The translations under genes and the position numbers were made by a program. The notes under the pieces were generated by a model. It searched no databases. It had not been told where the DNA came from and saw only the letters and a list, made by a program, of their open reading frames with translations. Shown here piece after piece: positions 7,653 through 17,200 of a stretch of 64,000 bases of DNA. How positions within the stretch are numbered: position 1 is the stretch's first letter; each line of letters begins with the position of its first letter. This stretch comes from Novimethylophilus kurashikiensis (GTDB taxonomy: Bacteria > Pseudomonadota > Gammaproteobacteria > Burkholderiales > Methylophilaceae), in the NCBI RefSeq assembly GCF_003112435.1, contig NZ_BDOQ01000007.1, forward strand, positions 161,410-225,409, given 5' to 3'.

Positions 7653-10019
7653 ATGATTACCTCACTTACAACATCGCTGATTCGCATCACGCTGTTCTGG
7701 TACATCCTAGGGGTTCTGGTTCTATTTATCGGGGACCCGGCATGGGCCGAGCAGGCGTATACACGGCTAGCCCTCTACCCATGGGTGCCGACCGTTAAGT
7801 TTCATGGGCTCGGAACGGCAGCGAGTGTTCAGTGGCATCTGCTCGCTTATTGGACGATGCCTATCCTAGTGATGTGGGCGATTTCGATAAGTGTTAGCTA
7901 TGGTGTCACTTGGCTCTATCAATCCTCCCATCTCTCTGCCCGTAAAGACCGGCTTGCTCCTCGAGGCAAGTTCTGGGGAGTCACCGTTCCCGGCTACTCT
8001 ATCGGCGCTTTGCCGGAAGCTACAACACCCGCCCTTACCGGTGCCCCTGTTACCTTGCCCGGCGGGACCTACAAAAAGGGCGCCGCTACGGTAACGCTTG
8101 GCAACGTATTGAATGAAGCGGTCAATCTGCTCACGCCCGCGGAGCGCTTGTTGTGCGAGGAGTTGCTACAGCTTCTATATGCTGCCCCGGGACATTTCGC
8201 CGGGCATGGCCACGGGGTAGGCTTGCTCGAGCACACGCTAAACGTCGTGACGGAAGCGGCGGTCAAGTGCAATCCTGAATTCCGCCTTCCGCTTATTGCG
8301 GCCCTGGCCCACGATATCGGCAAACTAGTCACCTTCCAGCCTGACGGGAAGGGTGGTTGGGTCCGCCGCGGGCTGCACTCACGAGAAAGCGTCCGCATCC
8401 TGGCAACACTGTCAGGGTTTGAGGCGCTGCCAGAGCTCCATCGAGATGCGCTGCTTCTCGCAGTGAAGTATGACCATGCACCCAATAAGATGCCGCAACT
8501 CCGTGGCTCGCGCGAAGCCAGTATGCTGGCCATGCGCATCATCACCGCGCTATCCCATGCCGATAAGGCCGCGACCGCCGGCGAGAAGGACCGGAACCTG
8601 GTCAAACTCAAGCCGGAAGACTTGCTGTGGCAAGACTTCATCGACTTTCTGCGCGAAGCCCCCGTGGTGCAGCGCGGGAAGAAGGGCGCAGCCAACCAGG
8701 TCAATAATCCTCCCGACAGCCCATACGTTTATATCTACGAAGCCCCTTGGCGTGACGCCGCTATTCCGCGCATGCCGGCCGAGGTGGCTGCTGCGCTCGA
8801 CTTGACCCGTCGGGACCCGGGTAAGCTGGCCAAGTACACTCGCATCCTGGCAGAGCGTTTACGCAAGGAAGGCCTTCTGGTCGATGAGCACGAGGGTAAG
8901 TCTGTATCCGAGGCTAATCCGTTGTGGGATATTCAATCCGGAACCGGCGAGAAGGCGGTGGTTCTCCGCGGTATCCTGGTGTTGCGCGCAGACGCGTTGT
9001 GGAAGGCGGTGAATTACCGCATCTCCACCAAGTCGCCATTCCCGGTCCAGATTCTGGCGCCTAACGGGGATGCTGATGGCGCAGTCAATGAAGCGCCGAA
9101 GGCGAACCGTGAAGTGCCGAAAACGCCTGATGTCACGGATGTCGTCAAGGTGGACGATGTGAATAGCTCCGACACGATGGCGGCCCTTGGCCTCACGGCA
9201 CAGGCGGACGTCACGCCGGCAGCCTCCGAGGCTTCCGCCGAAGCCTCGGCAGAAGATGCTTCTCATCCCACTCATTCCGCACCAGCGGCGCCCAAGCCTA
9301 AAACGCGTGGCCGATTCAAGGGCGCGGCGCCATCACAGGCGCAGGATGATGTCCTCGGGCTGGGGCTTGGTCCGGCTAAGAAGCCGGAAAAGCCTAAGCG
9401 TGAACAGGATGCTGCTCCCACTGCCCCGTCAATCGAGAATGCTCCGCCCGTGCCCGAGGCGGCCATAGCCGCCGAAACTGTTCCGGATGCGGAGCCCCTG
9501 GCCACAGAGGAGCCCGCAGCATTCGATATGTCGTCAATGCTGGAAAGTGCGCTGGGTGCCCTGAAGACCGAGACGCCAACACTCGAGGCGACAGAAGACT
9601 TCCCTGAAATGATGTGGGAAGAGCCCGTAGACGCTCCTATGGAGCCCGCGCCGCAGCCCGTGGTTGAAGTGGCGCCCGCTCCCGCTGAGACAGCCGCAGC
9701 CCCGGCGCCTAAGCCTGCACCAGCAAAAGAGCCCAATCCTCAGCCAGCGGCTGTGAAGGAACCAGCCCCAGCGTCGAATGAGGTGACGTCGCCCGAGCTT
9801 AGCCGCGCAGAAAAGCGGGAAGGGTTGGCCATCGCCGATGAGGCGGCCTGTGCCGCCTATCCTGGATTGGACCTTGGGGACAAATATTACACCGAGCATT
9901 CGCGTGCTGTTCAAGCGGGATTGAAAAAGCCAGGCAGCCGGTACAAAGGGGATGACAAGTCGAAACAAATCGAATTGACAGCTTCCGGCCCGCGACGCGG
10001 AAGGAGAAAACCTAGCTAG
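7653..10019 (+). CDS. Membrane-anchored HD-domain TraI-like protein, possible MobH relaxase
   Basis: This 788-residue protein starts at ATG 7653, nine bases after AAGG (a GTG nine bases upstream is less likely). Two membrane helices (about residues 8-27 and 62-88) precede a domain with HGH (185-187), LLEH (H194) and AHD (H220, D221). This is the arrangement seen in the TraI_2/MobH relaxases of R27- and SXT-type elements, which nick oriT. The segment up to about 470 is globular; about 480-730 is Pro/Ala/Glu-rich. The end is basic and ends PRRGRRKPS. No helicase motif is visible. The membrane anchor is unusual for a relaxase, so an HD phosphohydrolase of the transfer system is the alternative. 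Confidence 0.55.
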   Translation: MITSLTTSLIRITLFWYILGVLVLFIGDPAWAEQAYTRLALYPWVPTVKFHGLGTAASVQWHLLAYWTMPILVMWAISISVSYGVTWLYQSSHLSARKDRLAPRGKFWGVTVPGYSIGALPEATTPALTGAPVTLPGGTYKKGAATVTLGNVLNEAVNLLTPAERLLCEELLQLLYAAPGHFAGHGHGVGLLEHTLNVVTEAAVKCNPEFRLPLIAALAHDIGKLVTFQPDGKGGWVRRGLHSRESVRILATLSGFEALPELHRDALLLAVKYDHAPNKMPQLRGSREASMLAMRIITALSHADKAATAGEKDRNLVKLKPEDLLWQDFIDFLREAPVVQRGKKGAANQVNNPPDSPYVYIYEAPWRDAAIPRMPAEVAAALDLTRRDPGKLAKYTRILAERLRKEGLLVDEHEGKSVSEANPLWDIQSGTGEKAVVLRGILVLRADALWKAVNYRISTKSPFPVQILAPNGDADGAVNEAPKANREVPKTPDVTDVVKVDDVNSSDTMAALGLTAQADVTPAASEASAEASAEDASHPTHSAPAAPKPKTRGRFKGAAPSQAQDDVLGLGLGPAKKPEKPKREQDAAPTAPSIENAPPVPEAAIAAETVPDAEPLATEEPAAFDMSSMLESALGALKTETPTLEATEDFPEMMWEEPVDAPMEPAPQPVVEVAPAPAETAAAPAPKPAPAKEPNPQPAAVKEPAPASNEVTSPELSRAEKREGLAIADEAACAAYPGLDLGDKYYTEHSRAVQAGLKKPGSRYKGDDKSKQIELTASGPRRGRRKPS

Positions 10020-10024
10020 TCGGG

Positions 10025-10053
10025 TGGAAATATAGGGGGCTTGGTGATATACT
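10025..10053 (+). promoter_or_regulatory. Promoter of traN
   Basis: TGGAAA (10025-10030), 17 bases, TATACT (10048-10053) within TTGGTGATATACTT. The same word, TTGGTGATATACTT, recurs at the HDOD gene promoter (43334-43346). Confidence 0.55.
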
Positions 10054-10096
10054 TTTAAATAGCAATTTTGTCTACTTAGAAATGCTGAGCCCTACT

Positions 10097-13000
10097 ATGT
10101 CTCGCTTTGTAAAAATTCAAAGCATGGCAGCTGCTTTTTATGCGGCCGCCATGCTCATGCTGCTTCCCGGGCAAGCTGATGCCACGCTGAAGTGTCAGGA
10201 AATCGTCTCACAAATGACGTGCTCCGACTCGGCGCCGCACTCGTACGAGTATGCCCCTGGCCAGTCCACGATGATTCCAGCGCCGGTGATTTCTGGCTTC
10301 CCCTCTGCGTGCTGGACGTGGCAGCGAAAATTCCAGTGTGTGGAGCAGGACCCTATCTACACCTGTGACCCGACGGCCGACTTTAGTTATGTTAAGGCTA
10401 ACTGCAGCTTGACTGCTGCGGCTATTAACAGCACGGTCACCATCAGTTCGCTCACCTTCATTACCAACGCGACTTACACCTATCGCTGCCCTTTCAGCGA
10501 CTTCACCACCTCGCAAACGCTGCCTAATGGCCAAGAATGCGTACTGCTGAACTCTACGACGACGGATACTGCATCGGCGCCTGCTGCACCTACGGGAACT
10601 GCCCCGTCTACCGGCTCAGGTAATCCGCCGACCACCACATCGCTGTCCACAACTACGGTTACCGACCAGCAGAAGGTGGATAACTACGTTTGCTACTACC
10701 CTCCTCAAACCACCTGCTCTGACACTTGCTACCAGACGGTGACGGACCCGGCTACGGGTAAGGTTACGCAAACACCGGTTGCGTGTACTAACCCAGTTTC
10801 GAGCTGCGTGGTAACCAACGACCAATGTACTGGCGCGCTTACTACCGCTAGCGATGGTACGACGGTGACCTCCACCAACCAGAATCTGGGCCCTGATGGT
10901 CGATGCATCAATCGTCAAACCACATCACTTTGCCAAGCTGGGGATATTCCGCGGTGCTTGAATAAGGAGAGCTGCACGCTATCCTCCACGACACCCTCGG
11001 ATATACAGGCCAATGGTGTGGCCATGTCGCAGACACAGAAGTACATCTGCTCAAACCAGACGGAGTCATGCGCGCAAACCTCAACCGTCAGCAATTGCGT
11101 TCACGCCAACGCATGGGGCTGGGATAACCTGTCCATCAAGAATCAGGTAGGACAAGGCTTGGGAGAGTTTAACCAGGCGCTCGCCAAGGCCGATGCCATC
11201 CAGAAGGGGATGAATGAGGGTGACCCGTACATTTTCTCTGGCCAAGACCGCCGTTGCCACTATGCGGTAGGTAGCTTCTGGAATACATTCATCACGATTG
11301 CCGTGATTGCAGCAACGATGGTCGCCACCGGCGGAACTTCGGCTGGCTTGATGTCTACTGCGTTGCAATCCGCAGGCATGACGGCGGCAGCGGCCAATAC
11401 TGCGGCAATTAGTATTCAGGTTGGCTATTCCGCGGTTAGTGATGCGGTGGATAGCCAAGCATTTGGCTCAGATTGCTGCAAAAACTACGTCATTGAGGGT
11501 AGTGACGGCCCCTTCCGCTTCGGCAGTTGCTCTATCGACGAAGTTAAACTGGCGGTATCTCGCCGTAAAGGGCTCTACCACTATCTTGGTACATACTGCT
11601 CGAAGAAGGGTGGCTTCCCGCTGCGTGAGTGCAAGGAGAAGACGAAGACCTATTGCACCTTCGACGACATGTTGGCCTTGACTGTGAATGAGCAGGGGCG
11701 TGCTCAGCTGGATGCTTTGGCTTCAGCCGACCCGGCAAGCACGCAATCTACGCCGGAAATGAAAGCAAGCCTCTACACAACCGAGCCCGCAACGCCGACT
11801 CACTACATTGAGCTGGCCAATGCGCACTGGACTAAGCTGACTTCTTTCAACCACTCGCAAATTTGGTTCTGGCAATTCCCTGGTTACTGCCAAACTCAGG
11901 ATTTGCAGACAGCGGCATACAACCTGTACGAGGCGGATATAAATGCTGCTCTCAGCACTCAAGGCATCCAGCCAGGAACGATGACCAAGGACCAGGCGAT
12001 TGCGTTCTTGAAGCAGGCTGTCAATCTGCCCTCATTCCAGGAGTGCCCTGAATCGCCAGGCATGGCATCCTTTATGACCTGCAGCCTAAAGGACGATTCA
12101 TGCGATGTCACCAAGTTGCCTGAAGGTCCTACAGGCGTAGAAATTGATGCGACCGGAACGGACACCTCCACAGCAGACGTCAACTGGCGTATTCAGCAGC
12201 TTGATACCTTTGCGATGCCTGGTGACTATGGAGTGACGTCCACGATGCCTACGGATGCCACATTTGCAGCGGTCAGCGCGAGCGTCAACGAGTATGTGAC
12301 GAAGACCGGCTCCTGCCATACCGATGGGGCCTGCGACTTCATGTTCGCGGTGACGGATAAGACGGCAAACTCCCTGGGCGCTCACAAGCGCGTCAAGGAC
12401 TATGCTCAGTTCCCGCTCTATATGTCGATGCAAAGCGCTGCATGGCCGACGATTAACTATCTGTCTGCCGATGGCACGCTGGATACGGCTGCGCGCTCGG
12501 CTGACCCCAACCTTGGTTTGGGTACGCCATTGACGGTTAGCACGCAACGTTTCCTGTTCCACCCGAACTCGTTGCTCACTGCACCGGCAAGTGGCATCCA
12601 TGACAAGGTGTTGCTCGACTGGGGTAACAGCCCGCTCACGAACAATCCGGCCGTGGACTTTGCGCCGATTCTTGTGCCAACGTCATTACCGCCGGCAACC
12701 AAGGGGTTCTACCCGTACGGTGACACGAGCAACAATGGCAAGCACTTCTACTTGTCTGGCGGTTGTGACCCCAACTCGAAGTGGTGCGACTACACGGTTG
12801 AGGTGGATATTTCGGTACCGCGCCACCCATGGGGTAGTGCTAAACACCCGCGCTGCTGGGGCTTCACCATCGAACAGATGGCTGCGCTGGACTTCAACAA
12901 GATGGACCTGTCCAAGTGGATTGATTCGCTGAACTTGGATTCGGCCGCAAATGGCTTGACCGGCCAGGCTGCCAAAGCCATGACCGACCAGGCTACGAAG

Positions 13001-13582
13001 TCTGCTCAATCGTTCTACAGCGCATTCAAGACTGGTTCGGCAACCAACAACCCGAACGCAGGTACTGTGGCGCTGGTGGTGAACACCAATGTTGTGCCGA
13101 TGATTTCGTCTACGGAAGACAGTTCCTACACGGTGCACATGGCCGTGCCTGCGAACTGGCCGAACTGGTTCGATAACGCGCCCAACAACAATCCTGTAAC
13201 GAATGTTTGGGTGAACTGGGGTGATGGCTCGCAGCTGCAATCCGTGCCGAAGTCTGCGACTGGCCGTGCCTTCGACCTCCGTCACGACTATGGCTCTTCG
13301 CCTCCGGGTAACTACAAGTTGATGGTGTCCTTGGATACCGCCAATAACGGTACCCAGACGTTGTCGACGACCATCCGTGTTACGCCAGACGCCGGCGGCG
13401 CACCTGCAACGCCTCAGCTGGACTTCAACAATCCGGGCACGAATGGCGCAGCACAAAGCAATTATGTGCCGTCGAACATGCAGAACGGCGTGAGCGAAGC
13501 TCCGGCCAACCTCGAAACGCTGTCGCCCGGTACCACCGACCAGTTCAACAGTCAGGGGGACACGGTAACGGCGCCGAAGTAG
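10097..13582 (+). CDS. traN: TraN-like cysteine-rich outer membrane mating adhesin
   Basis: This 1161-residue exported protein has about 37 cysteines, nearly all before residue 960, the hallmark of TraN, which contacts the recipient cell and stabilizes mating pairs. F TraN is 602 residues; R27/SXT-type versions are about this size. ATG 10097 opens a signal peptide (cleavage near ...PGQADA). An in-frame ATG at 10082 is possible but neither has a strong ribosome site. Residues about 395-450 include a hydrophobic Ala/Thr-rich stretch. The last ~200 residues have a PKD-like beta segment with VWVNWGDGS. Disulfide formation may depend on the CXXC TraF. Confidence 0.85.
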   Translation: MSRFVKIQSMAAAFYAAAMLMLLPGQADATLKCQEIVSQMTCSDSAPHSYEYAPGQSTMIPAPVISGFPSACWTWQRKFQCVEQDPIYTCDPTADFSYVKANCSLTAAAINSTVTISSLTFITNATYTYRCPFSDFTTSQTLPNGQECVLLNSTTTDTASAPAAPTGTAPSTGSGNPPTTTSLSTTTVTDQQKVDNYVCYYPPQTTCSDTCYQTVTDPATGKVTQTPVACTNPVSSCVVTNDQCTGALTTASDGTTVTSTNQNLGPDGRCINRQTTSLCQAGDIPRCLNKESCTLSSTTPSDIQANGVAMSQTQKYICSNQTESCAQTSTVSNCVHANAWGWDNLSIKNQVGQGLGEFNQALAKADAIQKGMNEGDPYIFSGQDRRCHYAVGSFWNTFITIAVIAATMVATGGTSAGLMSTALQSAGMTAAAANTAAISIQVGYSAVSDAVDSQAFGSDCCKNYVIEGSDGPFRFGSCSIDEVKLAVSRRKGLYHYLGTYCSKKGGFPLRECKEKTKTYCTFDDMLALTVNEQGRAQLDALASADPASTQSTPEMKASLYTTEPATPTHYIELANAHWTKLTSFNHSQIWFWQFPGYCQTQDLQTAAYNLYEADINAALSTQGIQPGTMTKDQAIAFLKQAVNLPSFQECPESPGMASFMTCSLKDDSCDVTKLPEGPTGVEIDATGTDTSTADVNWRIQQLDTFAMPGDYGVTSTMPTDATFAAVSASVNEYVTKTGSCHTDGACDFMFAVTDKTANSLGAHKRVKDYAQFPLYMSMQSAAWPTINYLSADGTLDTAARSADPNLGLGTPLTVSTQRFLFHPNSLLTAPASGIHDKVLLDWGNSPLTNNPAVDFAPILVPTSLPPATKGFYPYGDTSNNGKHFYLSGGCDPNSKWCDYTVEVDISVPRHPWGSAKHPRCWGFTIEQMAALDFNKMDLSKWIDSLNLDSAANGLTGQAAKAMTDQATKSAQSFYSAFKTGSATNNPNAGTVALVVNTNVVPMISSTEDSSYTVHMAVPANWPNWFDNAPNNNPVTNVWVNWGDGSQLQSVPKSATGRAFDLRHDYGSSPPGNYKLMVSLDTANNGTQTLSTTIRVTPDAGGAPATPQLDFNNPGTNGAAQSNYVPSNMQNGVSEAPANLETLSPGTTDQFNSQGDTVTAPK

Positions 13583-13600
13583 CAAGTCCCTGCGGCACTA

Positions 13601-13640
13601 GGGCTGAGGGGGTTTGCGCCTCCTCAGCCCTTATTTTTTA
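13601..13640 (+). terminator. Rho-independent terminator after traN
   Basis: GGGCTGAGG (13601-13609) pairs with CCTCAGCCC (13622-13630), followed by TTATTTTTT. Confidence 0.9.
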
Positions 13641-13674
13641 AGCATTTTTTCATACTTTTTTCGGCAATTCGTTC

Positions 13675-13680
13675 CTATAC
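13675..13680 (+). promoter_or_regulatory. CTATAC element abutting the coupling ATPase start
   Basis: CTATAC ends only six bases before the ATG at 13687. If it is a -10 element, the transcript would start at or inside the start codon, making a leaderless message. Otherwise translation must begin further in. Confidence 0.35.
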
Positions 13681-13686
13681 CGTCCC

Positions 13687-15408
13687 ATGAGAAAATTAAT
13701 CGGACGGGCAGATTTCTGGCGAATCGCCGCACCTGTTGCGGCTGGCATGGCAGCAAGCCATCCGTCGTTCGCAGGCAATCCTATCGCATTGGCGTTGGCA
13801 GCCGGGTCAGGCTTCGGCGGGTACAACTACTTTATCGAAGAAGCGCGTCGGTCATTGCGCACGGTCGATGAAGAAGTTGCCGAAGGCTTCTCCCTACGTT
13901 CTGACGATATCTTCCCTGAGACCATGGGGTTGAAGGGTGTCCGCCTGGGGTTCACCAAGGACCGCGGCATGCCTCTCGACATCGAGAATGACAAGCTCAT
14001 GCGTCACCTGGCCATCATCGGCCAGTCTGGCGTGGGCAAGACCGTTCTCGGGATGAACATCCTATGGCAGCAAACCGCCCGTGGAGGCGGTTGGTTGTTT
14101 ATTGACGCCAAGCTCGACAAGGATGTCCGCGACCAGCTCGCTTACATGACCCGGGTGTTCGGCCGGGAGGATGAGTTCTACGTGATGAACGTGGACGACC
14201 CCGATAACTCGAACACCTACAACCCGCTTCTTAACGGCGACCCGGATGAAATTGCTTCCCGGTTGCTGAACCTCCTGCCATCGAGCGACAACAACCCCGG
14301 CTCAGACTTCTATAAGCAGTCCGCCAACTATGCGTTGACCGTGCTGATTGGCGCCTTGCAGGCCGCGAAGAAGCGATACACCTTCATGGACCTTGCCATC
14401 ATGCTGCAATCGGCTGCGGCCATCAGCAGGGTGGAGACCTTGATTCCGCTCGACAGCCCGGCCTTCATGGTGCTGCAGGTCTTCCTTGACCAGTTCAAGA
14501 AGAAGGACAAGAACGGCGTACAGGTCGACGTCAACAAGATTAAGGACATCCTGGGAGGCATGTCCGGCCGTATTGCCCAGTTTGCACAGGGTAAGTTTGG
14601 CCGGGTGTTCAACACCACCACGCCTGAAATCGACCTGGTCGACATCGTGCAGAACAACAAGATGTGCTACGTCATGTTGCCCACCATGGGCAAGGATACG
14701 GCGGCGCTCAACCTGGGCAAGATGGTGCTCTCCGACCTGCGCACTGCGGTCGCAAAAATGCAGGGGCTCACCAAGGCGGAGCGGCCAAACCCGCCATTTA
14801 TTTGCTTCGCGGACGAGATGGGCTCCTACGTTATGCCTGGCATCAGCCGGGTTTTTGAGCAGGCCAGAAGTGCTGGGGTGATGATGATTCCGGCCTTCCA
14901 GACGTTCGCAAACTTGGCTTCCGTGAGCCCGGAATTCGAAGAAATGATTATCGGTAATACCTGGACCAAGTGCTTCTTCAAGTTGGGCTCTATCGACTCG
15001 GCGACGAAGGCGGCGGACATCATCGGTCAGGTGAAAAACTACCAGTATTCCGTGTCGGCCAGCCAGTCCGAGTCAGCCTCAGCCCAATCCTTGCGCGTGA
15101 CCCCTGAGTCGTCCAACTCGGAATCCGGCGGCGTGGGCGAGTCCTGGCGCCAGATGGAGGAATACCGCATTTCCCCGGACAAGCTTTCACGCATGGGCAT
15201 CGGTGAATGCGTGGTGTGTTCTGGCTCGCGCACGTTCCATATCTCGACGCAGGCTATCGAATTCCCGCCCGTGCCGGAGTTCAAGAAGAACGTTTACCCC
15301 ACTAGCTTGCCGGCGGGATTCTCCACGCTCGACCTGGAAGGCCAGTACGAGCAATTCCTGATAGGGCTGCGCGACACCATGCCGGTTGCCGCAGCCGAAC
15401 CGCTTTAA
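13687..15408 (+). CDS. traD: TraD-type type IV coupling ATPase
   Basis: This 573-residue coupling protein moves the relaxase-DNA complex to the secretion channel. Two short hydrophobic segments (about residues 12-46) anchor it. The Walker A is GQSGVGKT at 112-119 and the Walker B region FICFADE at 371-377. Other family features are DAKLDKD near 140 and a glutamine-containing motif around 405. The C-terminus is Ser-rich and ends without an obvious acidic tail. F TraD is 717 residues, so this is a compact form. It is the first gene of a three-gene run with the 15424 and 16826 genes. Confidence 0.88.
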   Translation: MRKLIGRADFWRIAAPVAAGMAASHPSFAGNPIALALAAGSGFGGYNYFIEEARRSLRTVDEEVAEGFSLRSDDIFPETMGLKGVRLGFTKDRGMPLDIENDKLMRHLAIIGQSGVGKTVLGMNILWQQTARGGGWLFIDAKLDKDVRDQLAYMTRVFGREDEFYVMNVDDPDNSNTYNPLLNGDPDEIASRLLNLLPSSDNNPGSDFYKQSANYALTVLIGALQAAKKRYTFMDLAIMLQSAAAISRVETLIPLDSPAFMVLQVFLDQFKKKDKNGVQVDVNKIKDILGGMSGRIAQFAQGKFGRVFNTTTPEIDLVDIVQNNKMCYVMLPTMGKDTAALNLGKMVLSDLRTAVAKMQGLTKAERPNPPFICFADEMGSYVMPGISRVFEQARSAGVMMIPAFQTFANLASVSPEFEEMIIGNTWTKCFFKLGSIDSATKAADIIGQVKNYQYSVSASQSESASAQSLRVTPESSNSESGGVGESWRQMEEYRISPDKLSRMGIGECVVCSGSRTFHISTQAIEFPPVPEFKKNVYPTSLPAGFSTLDLEGQYEQFLIGLRDTMPVAAAEPL

Positions 15409-15423
15409 CCCGAGGACTATTCG

Positions 15424-16833
15424 ATGACTTTTATGATGAATTTTTTCAAGAGCCTGTGTACCCATCAAGCAGTACCCGTGGAAACCATTCAACTTGGTAC
15501 TCTGGCTGCACGTCCCCGCAAAAAGGTAGCCATGCCTGCGGATAACCTTGGCCATCATCTTTTGCTGTCCGGCGTTATGGGCAGCGGTTCGACCAAGCTC
15601 CTCGAATCCGTCCTGGTTCAGCGCACTCAAGGTGGTCACGGCTGGTTCTATGTCGACACGCGCGAGAATTACGACATGCGCGATGTCCTCTTTGAGGCCG
15701 CTCACCATGCAGGGCGCCAGGATGAGTTTCACTTCATCGACCTCTCTAATTATCCGTCATGGGATGTCTTTGACCTGTGGGAAGGGACTCCTCACGAGCT
15801 TGCGGAAGACTTTACCGCCTTGCTGCCGCATTCCGAACCCAGCACCGGCAGCGATTACTACAGACAACTCAACCATCACCGCCTCACCGTTATCATCAGC
15901 GCGCTGCGTGCGTCCGGGTTGAGCTTCAACCTGTACGACCTGGCTGTCGCGGTGGTTGACTTGGGAGCATTGGAACAACTGGCGATGAAAACGCCAGAGT
16001 GGACCCCTGCCGCACAAGAACTGAAAGGACTCATTGAGACCTATCGTGATTTCGGCGAGTCCGCCGCAACCCGCTACCGTCAAGACACCGGACATTTGGG
16101 ATATAAGTTAGCCGAATTGGCAAAATTGCTGTTTTCCGATGATGCATCTGCCCCGACCATGCGACGTAAGCGCCAAGTTTCCCTTAAGGAAATCTTCCAG
16201 CAAAACCAGCTTTGCTACATCATGCTGCCGTTTGGTGCAGATAATTCACTTCCGCCGCAGTTGCGTGAAGCGTTTGGTCGATTCCTGTTAAGCAAGATTC
16301 GGCATGCCGCCGTTTCGCGCGCCCAGGTGCCTGCTCGCGTTCGCAAGCATCCGTTCCTGCTGGGCTTCGATGGCGCAGAACTTTACCCTACGTCGAGCCT
16401 TAGCGCCCTTCTGGCGGCAACCCCGCAATACGGCGTCGGCGTCGCGCTGCGTGCAGGGCTGGAGTGCTTCCGCCACCTTCCGGGGAGTGTGGTTGACCAT
16501 GCGGTTCGCGTTATTTTCAAGCAGGGCAGCTTAGAAGACACGCATCTGGCCGAAGCGATGCTCGCTACTTCTGAGCCGCATCGCATGTCAGAAAACGTGC
16601 AGCTTCGTAAGCGTGCAACCCCGTCAGCCACTCAAGTTGCCGACCTGCAAGCAGGTGAGTTTGTCATAGACACACGAGGCTTGCGCGAAGTGTGCAAACT
16701 TCAACCAACTGAGCGCAAGGGTGTGGCCCCTTCGGCACGGTTCAGCCTGCAAAGCAGTGTCGCCCCGCAAGCCGAACTGCCCGCCTTGGACTTGCGCTTT
16801 AGCGAACCACAGGCCGAGGTCGCACATGAATGA
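15424..16833 (+). CDS. Coupling-ATPase paralogue with degenerate Walker motifs
   Basis: This 469-residue protein is collinear with the preceding TraD-like ATPase. Shared features are the segment before the P-loop, GWFYVDTREN against GWLFIDAKLD, the LLP...GSD(Y/F)Y motif and the LCYIMLP strand. The P-loop reads GVMGSGST, so the nucleotide-binding lysine is a serine (position 56). The Walker B reads FLLGFDGAE, so the catalytic Glu is a glycine. It therefore probably cannot hydrolyse ATP but could assemble with TraD as a structural or substrate-receptor subunit. The ribosome site GAGGA precedes the ATG, 15 bases after the traD stop. The gene is intact, not a pseudogene. Confidence 0.8.
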   Translation: MTFMMNFFKSLCTHQAVPVETIQLGTLAARPRKKVAMPADNLGHHLLLSGVMGSGSTKLLESVLVQRTQGGHGWFYVDTRENYDMRDVLFEAAHHAGRQDEFHFIDLSNYPSWDVFDLWEGTPHELAEDFTALLPHSEPSTGSDYYRQLNHHRLTVIISALRASGLSFNLYDLAVAVVDLGALEQLAMKTPEWTPAAQELKGLIETYRDFGESAATRYRQDTGHLGYKLAELAKLLFSDDASAPTMRRKRQVSLKEIFQQNQLCYIMLPFGADNSLPPQLREAFGRFLLSKIRHAAVSRAQVPARVRKHPFLLGFDGAELYPTSSLSALLAATPQYGVGVALRAGLECFRHLPGSVVDHAVRVIFKQGSLEDTHLAEAMLATSEPHRMSENVQLRKRATPSATQVADLQAGEFVIDTRGLREVCKLQPTERKGVAPSARFSLQSSVAPQAELPALDLRFSEPQAEVAHE

Positions 16834-17098
16834 GTACCTAACCTATATCGCTATCGGAGTCGGGATACTGTTCCTGTCCCTGCTGGTGCCCGGCCTCAAG
16901 ATGGTCGCCGAGGGCATCATCAAGGCGGGGGTGGATTTCATCATCGAAATCATGAAGCACAAAGCGACATTTCTCATTTGGGGCATCAAAACCCTGGTTG
17001 GGGACCATGCGCGCGTACTTCAGCACGCCTTCCAGTCCCAGGATACGCTGGACCCCACGCAACGTGTGCGACGTGCGGCGGAAGGGTACGACGAGTAG
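16826..17098 (+). CDS. Small membrane protein of the coupling operon
   Basis: This 90-residue protein starts inside the end of the preceding gene (8-base overlap), indicating coupled translation. An N-terminal membrane helix (about residues 5-28) is followed by an amphipathic or second helix (about 33-58) and a basic/acidic tail. No family recognised. The context suggests a small accessory of the coupling complex. Confidence 0.6.
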   Translation: MNEYLTYIAIGVGILFLSLLVPGLKMVAEGIIKAGVDFIIEIMKHKATFLIWGIKTLVGDHARVLQHAFQSQDTLDPTQRVRRAAEGYDE

Positions 17099-17128
17099 GA
17101 AAATCCCTACCAAACTGGCGCTCGCTCC

Positions 17129-17179
17129 CTATACTCAATCGTTGTTTAATCGCCCCTGGCGCACCGGGGGCTTATTTTT
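17129..17179 (+). promoter_or_regulatory. CTATAC element followed by terminator-like leader of the histidine kinase gene
   Basis: CTATAC (17129-17134) is followed by a strong hairpin, GCCCCTGG/CCGGGGGC (17152-17171), and TTATTTTT, all upstream of the kinase ATG at 17201. The hairpin may end the upstream operon, or act as an attenuator if transcription starts at CTATAC. Confidence 0.45.
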
Positions 17180-17200
17180 GAAGCTCACCCCTCGGAGTTA

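Noticed and set aside
12686..13585. 299-codon open frame on the minus strand inside traN
   Set aside because: It is a mirror of the traN reading frame with Arg/Val/His-rich composition and no ribosome site. traN has a signal peptide and family cysteine pattern.
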